NCBI GenBank assembly: GCA_023205875.1
Contig: CP060772.1
Span: 186,001 to 250,000, forward strand
Reading direction: 5' to 3'
Origin: Chloropicon primus
Taxonomy: Eukaryota; Chlorophyta; Chloropicophyceae; Chloropicales; Chloropicaceae
DNA length: 64,000 nucleotides
Part shown: positions 8,349 through 17,367 of the stretch, in pieces
How the letters are laid out: the number at the start of each line of letters is the position of its first letter
Numbering within the stretch: the first letter of the stretch is position 1
The notes under the pieces: model-generated
The model's input: only the letters and a program-made list of their open reading frames with translations
The model's database searches: none
Told to the model about the DNA's origin: nothing
Made by a program: the position numbers and the translations under genes

Positions 8349-11012
8349 ATGCTGAGTCCACTGCTGGCTCAGGGTTCTCCAACGCCCCGGGGCTGGGGAA
8401 CGGCCAGGACGCGGCAGAGGGGTCGCGAGCCGTGCACGTGCGCGTGCGAGAGGAGTCAAGAGGCATCGTCGAGCTCGTTGCCATGTCACTGGAATGGGGG
8501 ACGACGACGGGTCAGTGGGCTTCCTGCCGTGCGGAGGAGGCGAAAGGTCGCGATGAAGGCCGGGGCTGACGCGTCCACCATGGTGGCAGGGGAGGCGCCT
8601 GGAGTGGAAGTGGATTCGATTCTGAGCGCCATGTCGTCGACGACGCTCTTGGCCTGCGAGTGGACGAGAGTTCTGGGCCAGGTCGGGCGCTTTGTCTGCA
8701 CCACGATGGCGAGGGAGAAGCTTCTGGGGGCAGAAGGAGGCCGGCTCGAATCGTTGCTGGAGGTGCTGCCTGCGTCGCAGTCGGCGGCGGAGGCGGAGGA
8801 GCTCCTGCTGCAGACCGAGCTTCTTCGGAAGTGCTACGACTCGCGGGGGGGAGGTGGGAGCGACGAAATCAAACGATGCGAACGGAACTTGGAAAGTCTG
8901 GGCGATGTTTCGGTGTGGCTGAGGATGATCGGAAGCTTGCCCGCGCTGCCTGGGAGGGAGGGCCAGCAAAGCGGATCCCAGACGAGGGGCTCAATGACCG
9001 TCCTGGACGTCAGGGAGACAGACGCTTGCGTCACCTGCATCGAGGACGCTTGCGAGTGCGTGAGAGGCACCGAAGCCCTTCTGCTTGGCGGAGGGGAAGG
9101 GAGACTGGGCAGCGAGGCATTCCAGAGGATGTACTCCATGGAGAGGGGGGCGCACTTGAAGGAAGTGGAGGATCTCGTGAGGGAGTGCAGGGACTGCGTC
9201 AAGCCAGGTCTGCTTTATCTGGATTCACGGGCCACCCAGGAGCTCTCACAGATTCGAGACCAGCTGAGGGACATCGAGACAAAGTTGCGAACGAGTCTCG
9301 AGGAGACAGCGCAGGAGCTCTTCGACGAGGGCCTGATGCCAGAAAAGCAAGTCGTCTTCCGGAGAGACCGGTACTGCATTCCGGTTAGGAGGGGCTTGCA
9401 GGGCGCAACTGCCGCTCTCAAGGGGTCGCTGACGTTGGGCGAAAGCAAGACGGGTCAAACGGTGTACGTCGAGCCAAAGTACTGCGTCCCGATGAACAAC
9501 AAGCTCATGAAGCTCAGGGCAGAGGAATCAAAAGAAGAGACCAAGGTCTTGAAGAAGTTGACAGAAAAGATCAGGAAGAAGTCCGAGCACGTCTTGAGAG
9601 TTTACGAGCAGGTCGTGGAGATCGACTTGATGCTCGCCAGAGCCAAGCATGCCGTTTGGATTGGTGGAAGCAGGCCAGAATTCGTGCGGCAGGCTGCTGG
9701 TGAGATGGCGGTTGACCTCCAAGGCGTTGTCCATCCCGTGCTGCTGGAGCAAGCCCTTGATGCCGTGGAGCAAGCAACGTCATCTGCGACTCGGGGAGAC
9801 CTCCCTGGGGTCTCTCCTGTCAACATCTCGATTCCTGGGAGCTGCAAGGTCCTCACCATCAGTGGCCCGAACACCGGTGGGAAGACAGCGACCATGAAGA
9901 CGATAGCCCTTTGCCTCCACATGGCCAAGTGCGGTCTGTACATTCGCACCGCTCCCGAAACAAGGCCAAGGATGGCGTTCTTCCAAGCCATCCTCGCCGA
10001 TATCGGCGACAACCAGAGCTTGGAGAGCAATCTGTCCACCTTTAGTTCGCACGTTACGCGGCTGAGAGACATCGTTCGAGTTGTGGAGGCGCTTGACTTT
10101 GATGGGTCGCTTGTTCTCCTGGATGAAGTTGGTTCGGGCACCAACCCCACGGAGGGGGCAGCCATTGCAGTTGCCCTCCTCAGGCACCTCAGCAAGTGGG
10201 CGTCTCTCACCGTGGCCACCACTCACTTCTCGGAGCTCAAGCAGCTTGCCGGGAGGGAGAAGAAGGAAGAGTGGCTGAACGCTTCCGTTGCGTTTGACAT
10301 GGACACCCTCCGCCCCACCTACCAGATTCTGCTGGGAGAGAGCGGGGCCAGCAATGCCATGCACATCGCGCGGGCCATCGGCTTGGATGGCGGCATCCTG
10401 AAGGAGGCCGAGCTGGAGCTGAGTGGGATGCAATCTTTCGATGCCGTGGACGTGGACGAGGGCAACATCTCCATGGTCTACGACTCGCTGACGAGGCAAG
10501 AGAAGAAGGCTCGGGAGCTGGCAGAGCGAGCCAAGGGCTACATGGCCAGGCTCCGGGACGACATTGCCTCCCTCCAAGCGGTGGCGGTGGACGATCCCGC
10601 TTGCGCGGACGGGGAGCTGGGCGAAGACTTTGTGCATGAGATGCGATCGATGCTGGCCAAGGAGGAGGAAGACTTTTACTCGAGCTGCGTGGCCTGCGTG
10701 GACCAGGCCCTCGCCCTCTACGAGTCGAGGGAGTGGGACCATTCGAGAACGGATGCTTTCCTGAGGACGATCGAGAGGGGCGTGAGGAGGAGGACGACGG
10801 AGCTCGCTGTCGCAGCGCAAGTGAAGGAGGTCTCGGTGGAGGCGGAGGCGGACAATGCCCTGTGGTTCCCGAAGAAGGGCGATAGGGTCAAGCTGAAGAG
10901 GCTTGGCGGGACGAAGGCCACCGTCGTCGGCTTCAACAAGACGAATCAGACGGTCACCGTCCGGAAGGGAACGATAACAATGACGTGCACGCTGGGTGAT
11001 CTCAGCAGATGA
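8349..11012 (+). CDS. MutS2 family ATPase, probably organelle-targeted
   Basis: Single-exon gene of 887 aa from the first in-frame ATG at 8349; ATG 8554 is an alternative start that would remove most of the presequence. The N-terminus is basic and Ser/Arg-rich like a transit peptide. The clamp/lever helices follow, then the MutS ATPase near residue 505: Walker A GPNTGGKTATMK, Walker B LVLLDEVGSGTNP, and the ATTHFSEL switch. It ends in the small KGDRVKLKRLGGTKATVVG beta-domain typical of MutS2. The Smr endonuclease domain that follows in many bacterial MutS2 proteins is absent; the stop codon comes directly after the beta-domain. In bacteria MutS2 acts in recombination control and rescue of collided ribosomes rather than mismatch repair. 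A plastid or mitochondrial role is inferred. Confidence 0.88.
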   Translation: MLSPLLAQGSPTPRGWGTARTRQRGREPCTCACERSQEASSSSLPCHWNGGRRRVSGLPAVRRRRKVAMKAGADASTMVAGEAPGVEVDSILSAMSSTTLLACEWTRVLGQVGRFVCTTMAREKLLGAEGGRLESLLEVLPASQSAAEAEELLLQTELLRKCYDSRGGGGSDEIKRCERNLESLGDVSVWLRMIGSLPALPGREGQQSGSQTRGSMTVLDVRETDACVTCIEDACECVRGTEALLLGGGEGRLGSEAFQRMYSMERGAHLKEVEDLVRECRDCVKPGLLYLDSRATQELSQIRDQLRDIETKLRTSLEETAQELFDEGLMPEKQVVFRRDRYCIPVRRGLQGATAALKGSLTLGESKTGQTVYVEPKYCVPMNNKLMKLRAEESKEETKVLKKLTEKIRKKSEHVLRVYEQVVEIDLMLARAKHAVWIGGSRPEFVRQAAGEMAVDLQGVVHPVLLEQALDAVEQATSSATRGDLPGVSPVNISIPGSCKVLTISGPNTGGKTATMKTIALCLHMAKCGLYIRTAPETRPRMAFFQAILADIGDNQSLESNLSTFSSHVTRLRDIVRVVEALDFDGSLVLLDEVGSGTNPTEGAAIAVALLRHLSKWASLTVATTHFSELKQLAGREKKEEWLNASVAFDMDTLRPTYQILLGESGASNAMHIARAIGLDGGILKEAELELSGMQSFDAVDVDEGNISMVYDSLTRQEKKARELAERAKGYMARLRDDIASLQAVAVDDPACADGELGEDFVHEMRSMLAKEEEDFYSSCVACVDQALALYESREWDHSRTDAFLRTIERGVRRRTTELAVAAQVKEVSVEAEADNALWFPKKGDRVKLKRLGGTKATVVGFNKTNQTVTVRKGTITMTCTLGDLSR

Positions 11013-11043
11013 AGAAGCCGGTGCGATGATGGATGTTGGATGA

Positions 11044-11676
11044 TGGATCCTCTCTCTCTCCCCTCCCTCCTCTGTCTGATCAAAAGAAGCCTGATCATCT
11101 GTCTCTCTACTAAAGGGTAACTGAAGCAAAAGAAGCCAAATCATCATCCAAGCAAAGTAACCGATGCATCTCCTCCCTCCTCTCCCTCCTCTGTCTGATC
11201 CAAAGAAGCCTGATCATCATCCAAGCAAAGTAACCGATGCATCTCCTCCCTCCTCTCCCTCCTCTCCCTCTGTCTGATCCAAAGAAGCCAAATCATCATC
11301 CAAGCAAAGTAACCGATGCATCTCCTCCCTCCTCTCCCTCCTCTCCCTCTGTCTGATCCAAAGAAGCCTGATCATCATCCAAGCAAAGTAACCGATGCAT
11401 CTCCTCCCTCCTCTCCCTCCTCTGTCTGATCCAAAGAAGCCTGATCATCATCCAAGCAAAGTAACCGATGCAACCTCTCCCTCCTCTCCCTCTGTCTGAT
11501 CCAAAGAAGCCTGATCATCATCCAAGCAAAGTAACCGATGCAACCTCTCCCTCCTCTCCCTCCTCTCCCTCTGTCTGATCCAAAGAAGCCTGATCATCAT
11601 CCAAGCAAAGTAACCGATGCAACCTCTCCCTCCTCTCCCTCCTCTCCCTCTGTCTGATCCAAAGAAGCCTGATCAT
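11044..11676. repeat. Minisatellite, units of 70-79 bp
   Basis: A tandem array whose units contain AAGTAACCGATGC, a CTC/CCT-rich pyrimidine block, then CTGATCCAAAGAAGCC and TGATCATCATCC. Successive anchors begin at 11155, 11228, 11307, 11386, 11459, 11529 and 11608, so spacings are 73, 79, 79, 73, 70 and 79 bp. Length changes come from gain or loss of short pieces in the pyrimidine block. It fills the space between the 3' end of MutS2 and the promoter of the SLT-LysM gene, and is followed by a GA run (about 11680-11712). Near identity of units implies recent expansion. Confidence 0.93.
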
Positions 11677-11680
11677 CTTA

Positions 11681-11715
<35 letters not shown>

Positions 11716-11788
11716 AGGGAGAAGGGAGGACGAGGAAGAGGACGAGGGTGGCGGAGGGTTCGACAAAAGGAAGCGTCTCATTACGAGC

Positions 11789-11812
11789 TTTCCGTGGACC
11801 CCTCGATTGAAG
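11789..11812 (+). promoter_or_regulatory. Promoter element of the SLT-LysM gene
   Basis: A copy of the 24-bp quasi-palindrome: TTTCCG, 12 bases including GACCCCTC, then TTGAAG. It lies 81 bp upstream of the proposed start codon at 11893. No second copy is visible at about 180 bp, where the minisatellite lies. Confidence 0.5.
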
Positions 11813-11892
11813 GATTTGGTGTCCTGTGGAGGATTGGAACCCACGGGAGATGATTGGAGGAAGTGGAAGATGAAGAAGACGCAGTGGTGAGG

Positions 11893-12913
11893 ATGTCGCT
11901 GGCTGCTGAGGAGATCTTGGAGCTGAGCGAGCAAGTGTTGCGAAGCTCGAACAAGGTGAAAGGAATCGAAGCGGAGATGGTCACAGCCATTGCTCTCATC
12001 GAAAGCAGTGGAAACGTCAAGGCTTATCGGTACGAGGAGCACCTAGGAGAAGCTTCTTCTGGATTAACCCAACTGCTGCAAAGTACGGCGAAGGTAAATG
12101 CGATTCTTTCGCTCTTTGATCTCGACGTCATGCGCATCTCCTCTCTCCTCTCTCTCTCTCTCTTTCTCTCTTCTGCCTCTTTTTCTCACACACACACACT
12201 TCTGCCTGACCCTCTGCCTGACTCTCTCTCTCTCTGTCTCTCTCTCTGATGCATGGACACTTGTCTTGTCTTCTCCTTGCCGCTTGCTGCTTGATGGCTT
12301 GGGTCGCACGCACGCGTAACGCACGGCGGACTGGACAAATGGCTCCTCTCCTTCCCTTTTTGGTTTTACTTCCTCCACTTCTCTTGCTCAGTGGCTAGCC
12401 GAGGACCTTTCCTATGATGAGTACGAGTTGGACCTCTACCAGCCTGCATCATCCCTGTACTTCTGTGCCGCTTATCTTTGCTGGCTCAAAACATACAAGA
12501 GCGTTACCCGGTCGGATGAGTTCGTCGTTCGCGGGTATAACGGTAAGCTTTGCCCTTGTGCATCTTCTTGCAGATGGATCTGGATGGAGCTCTCATTGCT
12601 TCCATTGGTTTAGGACACCTCCTCACCCATCACTGCGACCTCATGCCTCTTCCTCTCTTCCTTTGGAGCAGGTGGACCCAACGGCGTGAACCTTGAGGCA
12701 ACGGTGCCGTACTGGAACAAGTACAAGCAAGCCCTCGAGACAGTTTTATCCTTGGGCACACAAGGAGCAAAGAAACAACGTGTGATCTGCCCAGGGGATA
12801 CGTTCTACGGCATCGCAAAGGACTTGGGCATCGCACTGGAGGACCTCTTGGCCGCGAACGCTGGAGTGGATCCTACCAAACTCGTCGTTGGGCAAGCGAT
12901 CAACTTGCCCTGA
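11893..12913 (+). CDS. Lytic transglycosylase-like (SLT) protein with C-terminal LysM
   Basis: Three exons, 11893-12093, 12392-12542 and 12672-12913, join in frame through GT-AG introns (298 and 129 nt) to give 197 aa. The first 130 residues match the lysozyme-like SLT fold of bacterial lytic transglycosylases: AIALIESSGN with the candidate catalytic Glu37, GLTQLLQSTAKWLA, and GYNGGPNGV, corresponding to bacterial ES, GLMQL-TA and YNAGPG motifs. Residues 154-197 form one LysM domain (VICPGDTFYGIAKDLGI through LVVGQAINLP), a peptidoglycan/chitin-binding fold. The architecture resembles bacterial MltD. No signal peptide is evident at this ATG, so the location is unclear; plastid peptidoglycan, food bacteria or cell-wall glycans are possible targets. 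Introns show it is a resident eukaryotic gene. Enzymatic activity is inferred. Confidence 0.72.
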
Positions 12914-12918
12914 CGAGG

Positions 12919-12950
<32 letters not shown>

Positions 12951-13004
12951 CGATGGCGCCTTGGAAGTGTGTGAAGTAATTTTCTGTGTATTAGAAAAAA
13001 AGTT

Positions 13005-13221
13005 CTAAAGCTGCTCACAAGTGAACTCCTGCGTCTCCACGTTGGTAATCCCTTCGATCGCCTTGAGCTTCCCGAGGAACTCTGTCAAAGGGACGGGACC
13101 AAATCAAAACAGAGAAGAGAAAAGAGAAGAAGAAGATCTCACGCGTTCAGCACAAGTTCATGAGAGAAGGAACTCCTTTGCATCGATCACCATCAACCAC
13201 TTAAGGAGGCGGAGGGACACG

Positions 13222-13255
<34 letters not shown>

Positions 13256-13718
13256 CCTTCTCCTCTGCATCTCTCGTCCCATTCTCTCTGCCTCGCCTCG
13301 TTCTCCTTCACTATAAAGCCAATCGAGTCAACCGAGGGCTCGATGGAAAGCCAAGACGATGAAGCTTCTATCTAAACCACTCCCCGCTCCCTCACTCCTC
13401 TCCCTCTTTCAAAGTTCCTCCCCTCCTTCTCACTCCCTCACCTTCCTCTGGAGCGTAGCCCTTGGCCTTCCAAGTGTCGTGGTCCGCAGCCGGTTGGTTG
13501 ACGATGACTTTGAAGTCAGCGCATCCTCCGCAAACGATTCTCGTCACCTCAGCGCCAGCAAGTCCCTTGAGTTGTGGCAAGTACTCGTTCAACAAAGCTT
13601 GTGCTCTTGTCAACGCTTCACTTGTTCCTGGTCCGCCGTCTTTTCCCATGGCGTATTTGCAGCGCCACTCCCTCGCCACTTTGGTGAAGCTCACTCCAGT
13701 GCTGCCGATCTCTACCAT
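13005..13718 (-). CDS. Small conserved protein of unknown function
   Basis: Two exons on the minus strand, 13442-13718 and 13005-13081, are joined across a 360-nt GT-AG intron in phase 1 to give 117 aa. The reading frame crosses the junction at APEE-EFLGKLKAIEG, and the C-terminal exon has its own stop. Visible motifs are FTKVAREWRCKY near the N-terminus, RIVCGGCADFKV in the middle (a CxxC) and VETQEFTC at the end. The two halves look like a repeated alpha-beta unit (helix, then a strand with Val/Cys). I recall similar short proteins in algae but cannot name the family. The intron contains a 102-bp dispersed repeat and a CA microsatellite. No targeting signal is seen. Confidence 0.7.
13297..13398 (+). 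repeat. 102-bp dispersed repeat, copy A (intronic)
   Basis: About 90% identical, without indels, to 30377-30478. Shared landmarks are TTCACTATAAAG, GAGGGCTCGAT, AAAGCCAAGACGATGAAGC and a CCGCTCCCTCACT end. This copy lies in the intron of the 117-aa gene, antisense to it; the other copy is intergenic. Neither has terminal repeats or an obvious target duplication. It contains a half-site of the promoter element (GGGCTCGATGGAAAG) and a TATA-like box, so it may be a promoter-derived fragment. Confidence 0.8.
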
Positions 13719-13884
13719 CTTCCTCTTCTTCCCTTCGCTTCCCTTCGCTCTTCCTCTTCGTGTCGCTCGCCGCTCCTCGCTTGCTTTTGCTTTTGGAAAG
13801 CAAAGGTGGTGATGATGGTGGTGGAGGAGAGGATCATGATTGATCTATTTTATGTGTCTCACATCTATCGCTGACAGGCTAAAA

Positions 13885-13942
<58 letters not shown>

Positions 13943-14125
13943 GAGCAGCAGCAGCAGCAGCAGCAGGGTAGGCTTTTGACTGGTGTCCCTTTCTCTTGCT
14001 TCAGCTCTAATATGGGTAATGTCCCTGTTGTTACAGATGATTCACTTGTTTGATCCTACAATATCTCACACACTCTCCCAACAGTTTGTATTGCGGCGAG
14101 TCGATCGATCGGCGAGCTCATCTCT
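13719..14125. other. Intergenic, CA and GCA microsatellites
   Basis: No gene is seen between the 117-aa gene (start 13718) and the 3' end of the kinase gene. It holds a long CA run (about 13886-13938) followed by GCA repeats (about 13945-13966). Confidence 0.8.
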
Positions 14126-16126
14126 CTAGTCTCTCGACATGGCCTTTTCCCTTCGGTCCATCTCCGCCGCTTCTCGCGTCGAGAAGGTCAGCCTGAAGGG
14201 GCCAAAAGGTGGCCGCCAGACCTCTACCCTCGCGCCAGGGGACGCAATGGTATGCGACGCTCGATAGACCATCTCTTTGACCTCCAACCAACAATCCGTG
14301 GGAAACTTTTTGCCCGACGGGCCCGTCTCCTCCTCCGCCACCAGGCCGTCGGAAGTCGCCACCGAGCTGCTCCTGCTCGTCGTAATGTCGCATTCGTCGC
14401 TGTCAATAGCCGTGGAATGACCTGTGCTCTTGTCAGACTGCCTCCTATCCAATGGGCTAGAGCTCGTGAACCATCCCTGCATCTTTTGCATGATGCCCTC
14501 CATCAAGCTCCTCTTTTCAGGCCTCTTCTTTTTCTTCTGACTGTACAATGGCGCGAAGATCTCCTCTAACCTCTCTTCCGACTGCTCCCTTGCGACCCAA
14601 GGGTGGTCATAGATCTGGTCCAGCTTGATGCGCTGGCTGATGTCGAAACGAAGCATCCGGTTGAGGAGATCAATGACCTCGTCAGAGAGCTCGCTTTTGC
14701 CCAAGTCATTCTTGAGCAAGTCCGTCTTCACCCTTGAAGGGATTCTTTTCAAGATCTCCATGCTGCCCTTGCCGTTGAAGTCGGGGAACGGGAACTTCCC
14801 CCTCAACATGTAGTACAGCATGATGCCCATGCTCCAGACATCTACGGCCGTGCCGTCGTACCCATCAATGCAAAATTCCCTGGCAACGATCTCTCGCGCC
14901 ACGTACATGGGGGAGCCCACCCTGGTTCTGCAGCGCGCGAATACGACATCGCTGGGGTCCAAATCGTCCAGGGGCAAGGGGTCGGCCTTCTTCTCGAAGT
15001 CAGAGACCGCGCTGTCAGCGATGGAGTCCCCCTCCGTGTCACCAGAGTCCTCCCCGACATCCTCGTCCTTCTTCTTCCTCTCCGGCGGAGTGATCCAGTG
15101 CTTGGAGAGGCCAAAGTCACAGATCTTCAGCTCGGGGGGCTTGACCGCCGTGTCGATCAAAACGTTCGTCAGCTTCAGATCCCTGTGAGCGATGTGGTGC
15201 CTGTGGCAGTACGAAACGCCACTGAGAACCTGCTTGAAAAAGTAGAGGGCCCTCTCCTCATCCAGGTGCTTCCTGAACTTTTCATCGCGGGGCTTCCTGC
15301 TCAGCACGTAAAGACCCTGCGCGACGCCGTCGTCGTCGTCTTGCTTCTTTTTCGAGCTTCTTCTGCTGGCCGATTTCTTCTTTGACTCGGACCTCGAGCT
15401 CTCAGTCCCCCTGTGCGGGAAGAGGATTCTCTCTGGGATGGGGTACTCCTTGATGTAACCGTAGAGCTCCCCACCCTTCACGAGCTCCATCACCAGGCCA
15501 ATGTGGGTGGCGCTAAGGTACACTCCGCTCAGCTGCACGAGGTTGGGGTGATTCAAGGCACATTGCATGATGATCTCCGCGGCCACCCTGCTGGGATTGA
15601 ACTTGCGTACTTTTGATTTGTTTCTTCTTCGAGCCGCCTTTTTGGCATCTTCTCCTCTGTTCCCTCGCAGGCTGTCGAGCTTGCTCCTCAGCGATTGCAA
15701 ACTCGCTCCCATGGGCTTGTCCGAGTGCCTTGCGATGACTTTCAGAGCAACCTGGGGCCGAGAGAAGGAGAGGACAGGTCAGCTGATCTCCCTGTGTGTG
15801 CGTGTGTGAGGGAGACGCGCCGTGTCCCTTGGGGCGCGACTTACCTCCTCGCCCGTGACGACGTCTCTGCAATGCCACGTCTGTCCTTCCGACCCCTCGC
15901 CGAGGACTTGCTTGAAGATGAAATGCTCTCCAAGTCCAAACTTTCCCCTGGACCTTCCTCCGTAGCCCTTGCCAATCTTTCCCTTCCCGTCAAGCCAGGA
16001 TGACTCTGGGAACGCCGCTGCGAAGTGGGACCCCGAGGAGGCAGACTTGCCGATGGACGCCTCGTCGTACGACGACGCGCCGTGAATGGCATCGTCGCCG
16101 TGCCTTCCCTTGCCGCTTCCATTCAT
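14126..16126 (-). CDS. Ser/Thr protein kinase with long inserts (CAMK/SnRK-like)
   Basis: Two exons, 15845-16126 and 14126-15751, with a 93-nt GT-AG intron in phase 0, give 635 aa. The kinase core is complete in most motifs: glycine loop LGEGSEGQTW, VALKV lysine straight after the intron, AAEIIMQ helix-C Glu, HRDLKLTNVLI catalytic loop and DFGLSKHW. Three oddities stand out. There is a basic Ser/Lys-rich insert between the hinge and the catalytic loop. There is an acidic insert of about 60 residues in the activation segment (after ITPPERKKKDED). The usual APE motif reads ARE (GSPMYVAREIV). An N-terminal Gly/Ser-rich region and a Ser-rich C-tail flank it. YDGTAVDVWSMGIMLY and the following helices fit the CAMK/SnRK group. 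The substrate is unknown. Promoter side faces the coiled-coil gene. Confidence 0.85.
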
Positions 16127-16613
16127 CACTACGAAAAAGAAAGCGCGAACGATGGAAGGACTCGAAGAACCTAGTCTAGGGTTGTAGCTGGTGGAGCCCT
16201 CAGCCTCCCAAGGAAAGCGAATGAGCAGCAGCGACCAAAAAAAAAAAAAAAAAAAGCAAAAGCTCGGAGACACAAGTCTTGAGGCTCCCGAGTCTGTCGA
16301 GAGGATCCACAGATGCAAAGAGACTCCGCGTCTACCTCTCTCTCTCTCTCTCTCTCTCTCCGCGGACCGAGGCCACGGCCTCTCGTAGGGTTTGTTTGGG
16401 GTTTGAAGCGTTACATTCGGAGACGTTACGTTAGATTGAGAGATTGGCCTTTTGGACGAGCGAGCGAGAAAGGGGGATCGATTGATTGCGATTGCGATGC
16501 TTGAATCAATGGGATGGATCTCTCCTCATCATCCACGTTGCTCCTGTTGTCCTCTACCCATTGGTTTGTTTGTCTCTGTGGCGTCTTTCTCCTTGCTCTC
16601 CTTGGCTTAGGTG

Positions 16614-16652
<39 letters not shown>

Positions 16653-17330
16653 GAGCGAGGTATCGAAGGAAGCACAAGATAGGGAGAGAGAGGAGTGGCA
16701 GGGGGAAAGAGAAGCGATGGTGGAGGGAGAGAGAGAAGGCGTTGATGCTCCGGTGACACCTTGACGCACATGGTCCCCCTTCTCTCTCTTTCTCTTTTAG
16801 TGGTCCTCCTCTTTTGGTGTATGATGATGATGATGTGGCGCACAAGGAAAAGGGGGGGATCAAAGACAGAGACAGAGATAGATGTCATCGATCACCATCG
16901 TCATGCACCATGCATCATGATCCCTCCCCCGCTCCCACGTTCCCTTGCCTCTCTCTTAAGACAAAGCTGAGAGTTATGACCTATCCGTGACTGGAAAGGA
17001 AAGTGAGGGATCAAACAAAAACACAAAAGAAGAGAAAGACAAAAGAGAAAGACAAAAGAGAAAGAAAGATTATGAAAGACGAGAGGACGGCAATGATCAT
17101 GCCGCCATCCCTCTTCCTCTTCCTCTTCCTCTTCCTCTTCCTCTCTCTCTCTTCAAAAGATATTCGTTGAAGATTTAAAAATGATTTTCTATTTTTTCCG
17201 TTGATCAGATTCAAAAAAGTCTGGAGTCCCAAGGTGAGACCTTTGGCGAGCCTTGTGGAGGACATTAGGGAAGGAGGTCGAGGCAAGACGGGGAGAAGGT
17301 TCTCACAAGACGAGAGTAGACCCTGAGATC
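16127..17330. other. Divergent intergenic region with simple repeats
   Basis: No convincing gene between the kinase (minus) and the coiled-coil gene (plus). It contains an A run (about 16236-16256), TC runs (about 16337-16361 and 16617-16653) and CTTCCT repeats (about 17105-17150). Paired GTTACG-type motifs occur at 16409-16434. Short open frames here are made of Ser/Leu/Arg simple sequence. Confidence 0.7.
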
Positions 17331-17354
17331 TTTCTTTTGATACCTCACTTGAAG
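17331..17354 (+). promoter_or_regulatory. Promoter element of the coiled-coil gene
   Basis: TTTCTT, then 12 bases containing GATACCTCAC, then TTGAAG, ending 13 bp before the ATG at 17368. It matches the 24-bp consensus and its centre closely matches that of the copy at 38692. Its position so near the start codon implies a very short 5' UTR or a role at the transcription start. Confidence 0.5.
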
Positions 17355-17367
17355 CATTTGACGAAAG

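Noticed and set aside
11044-11676. Regular repeats considered as a CRISPR array
   Set aside because: Units are contiguous and variable in length with no unique spacers, in a eukaryotic context.
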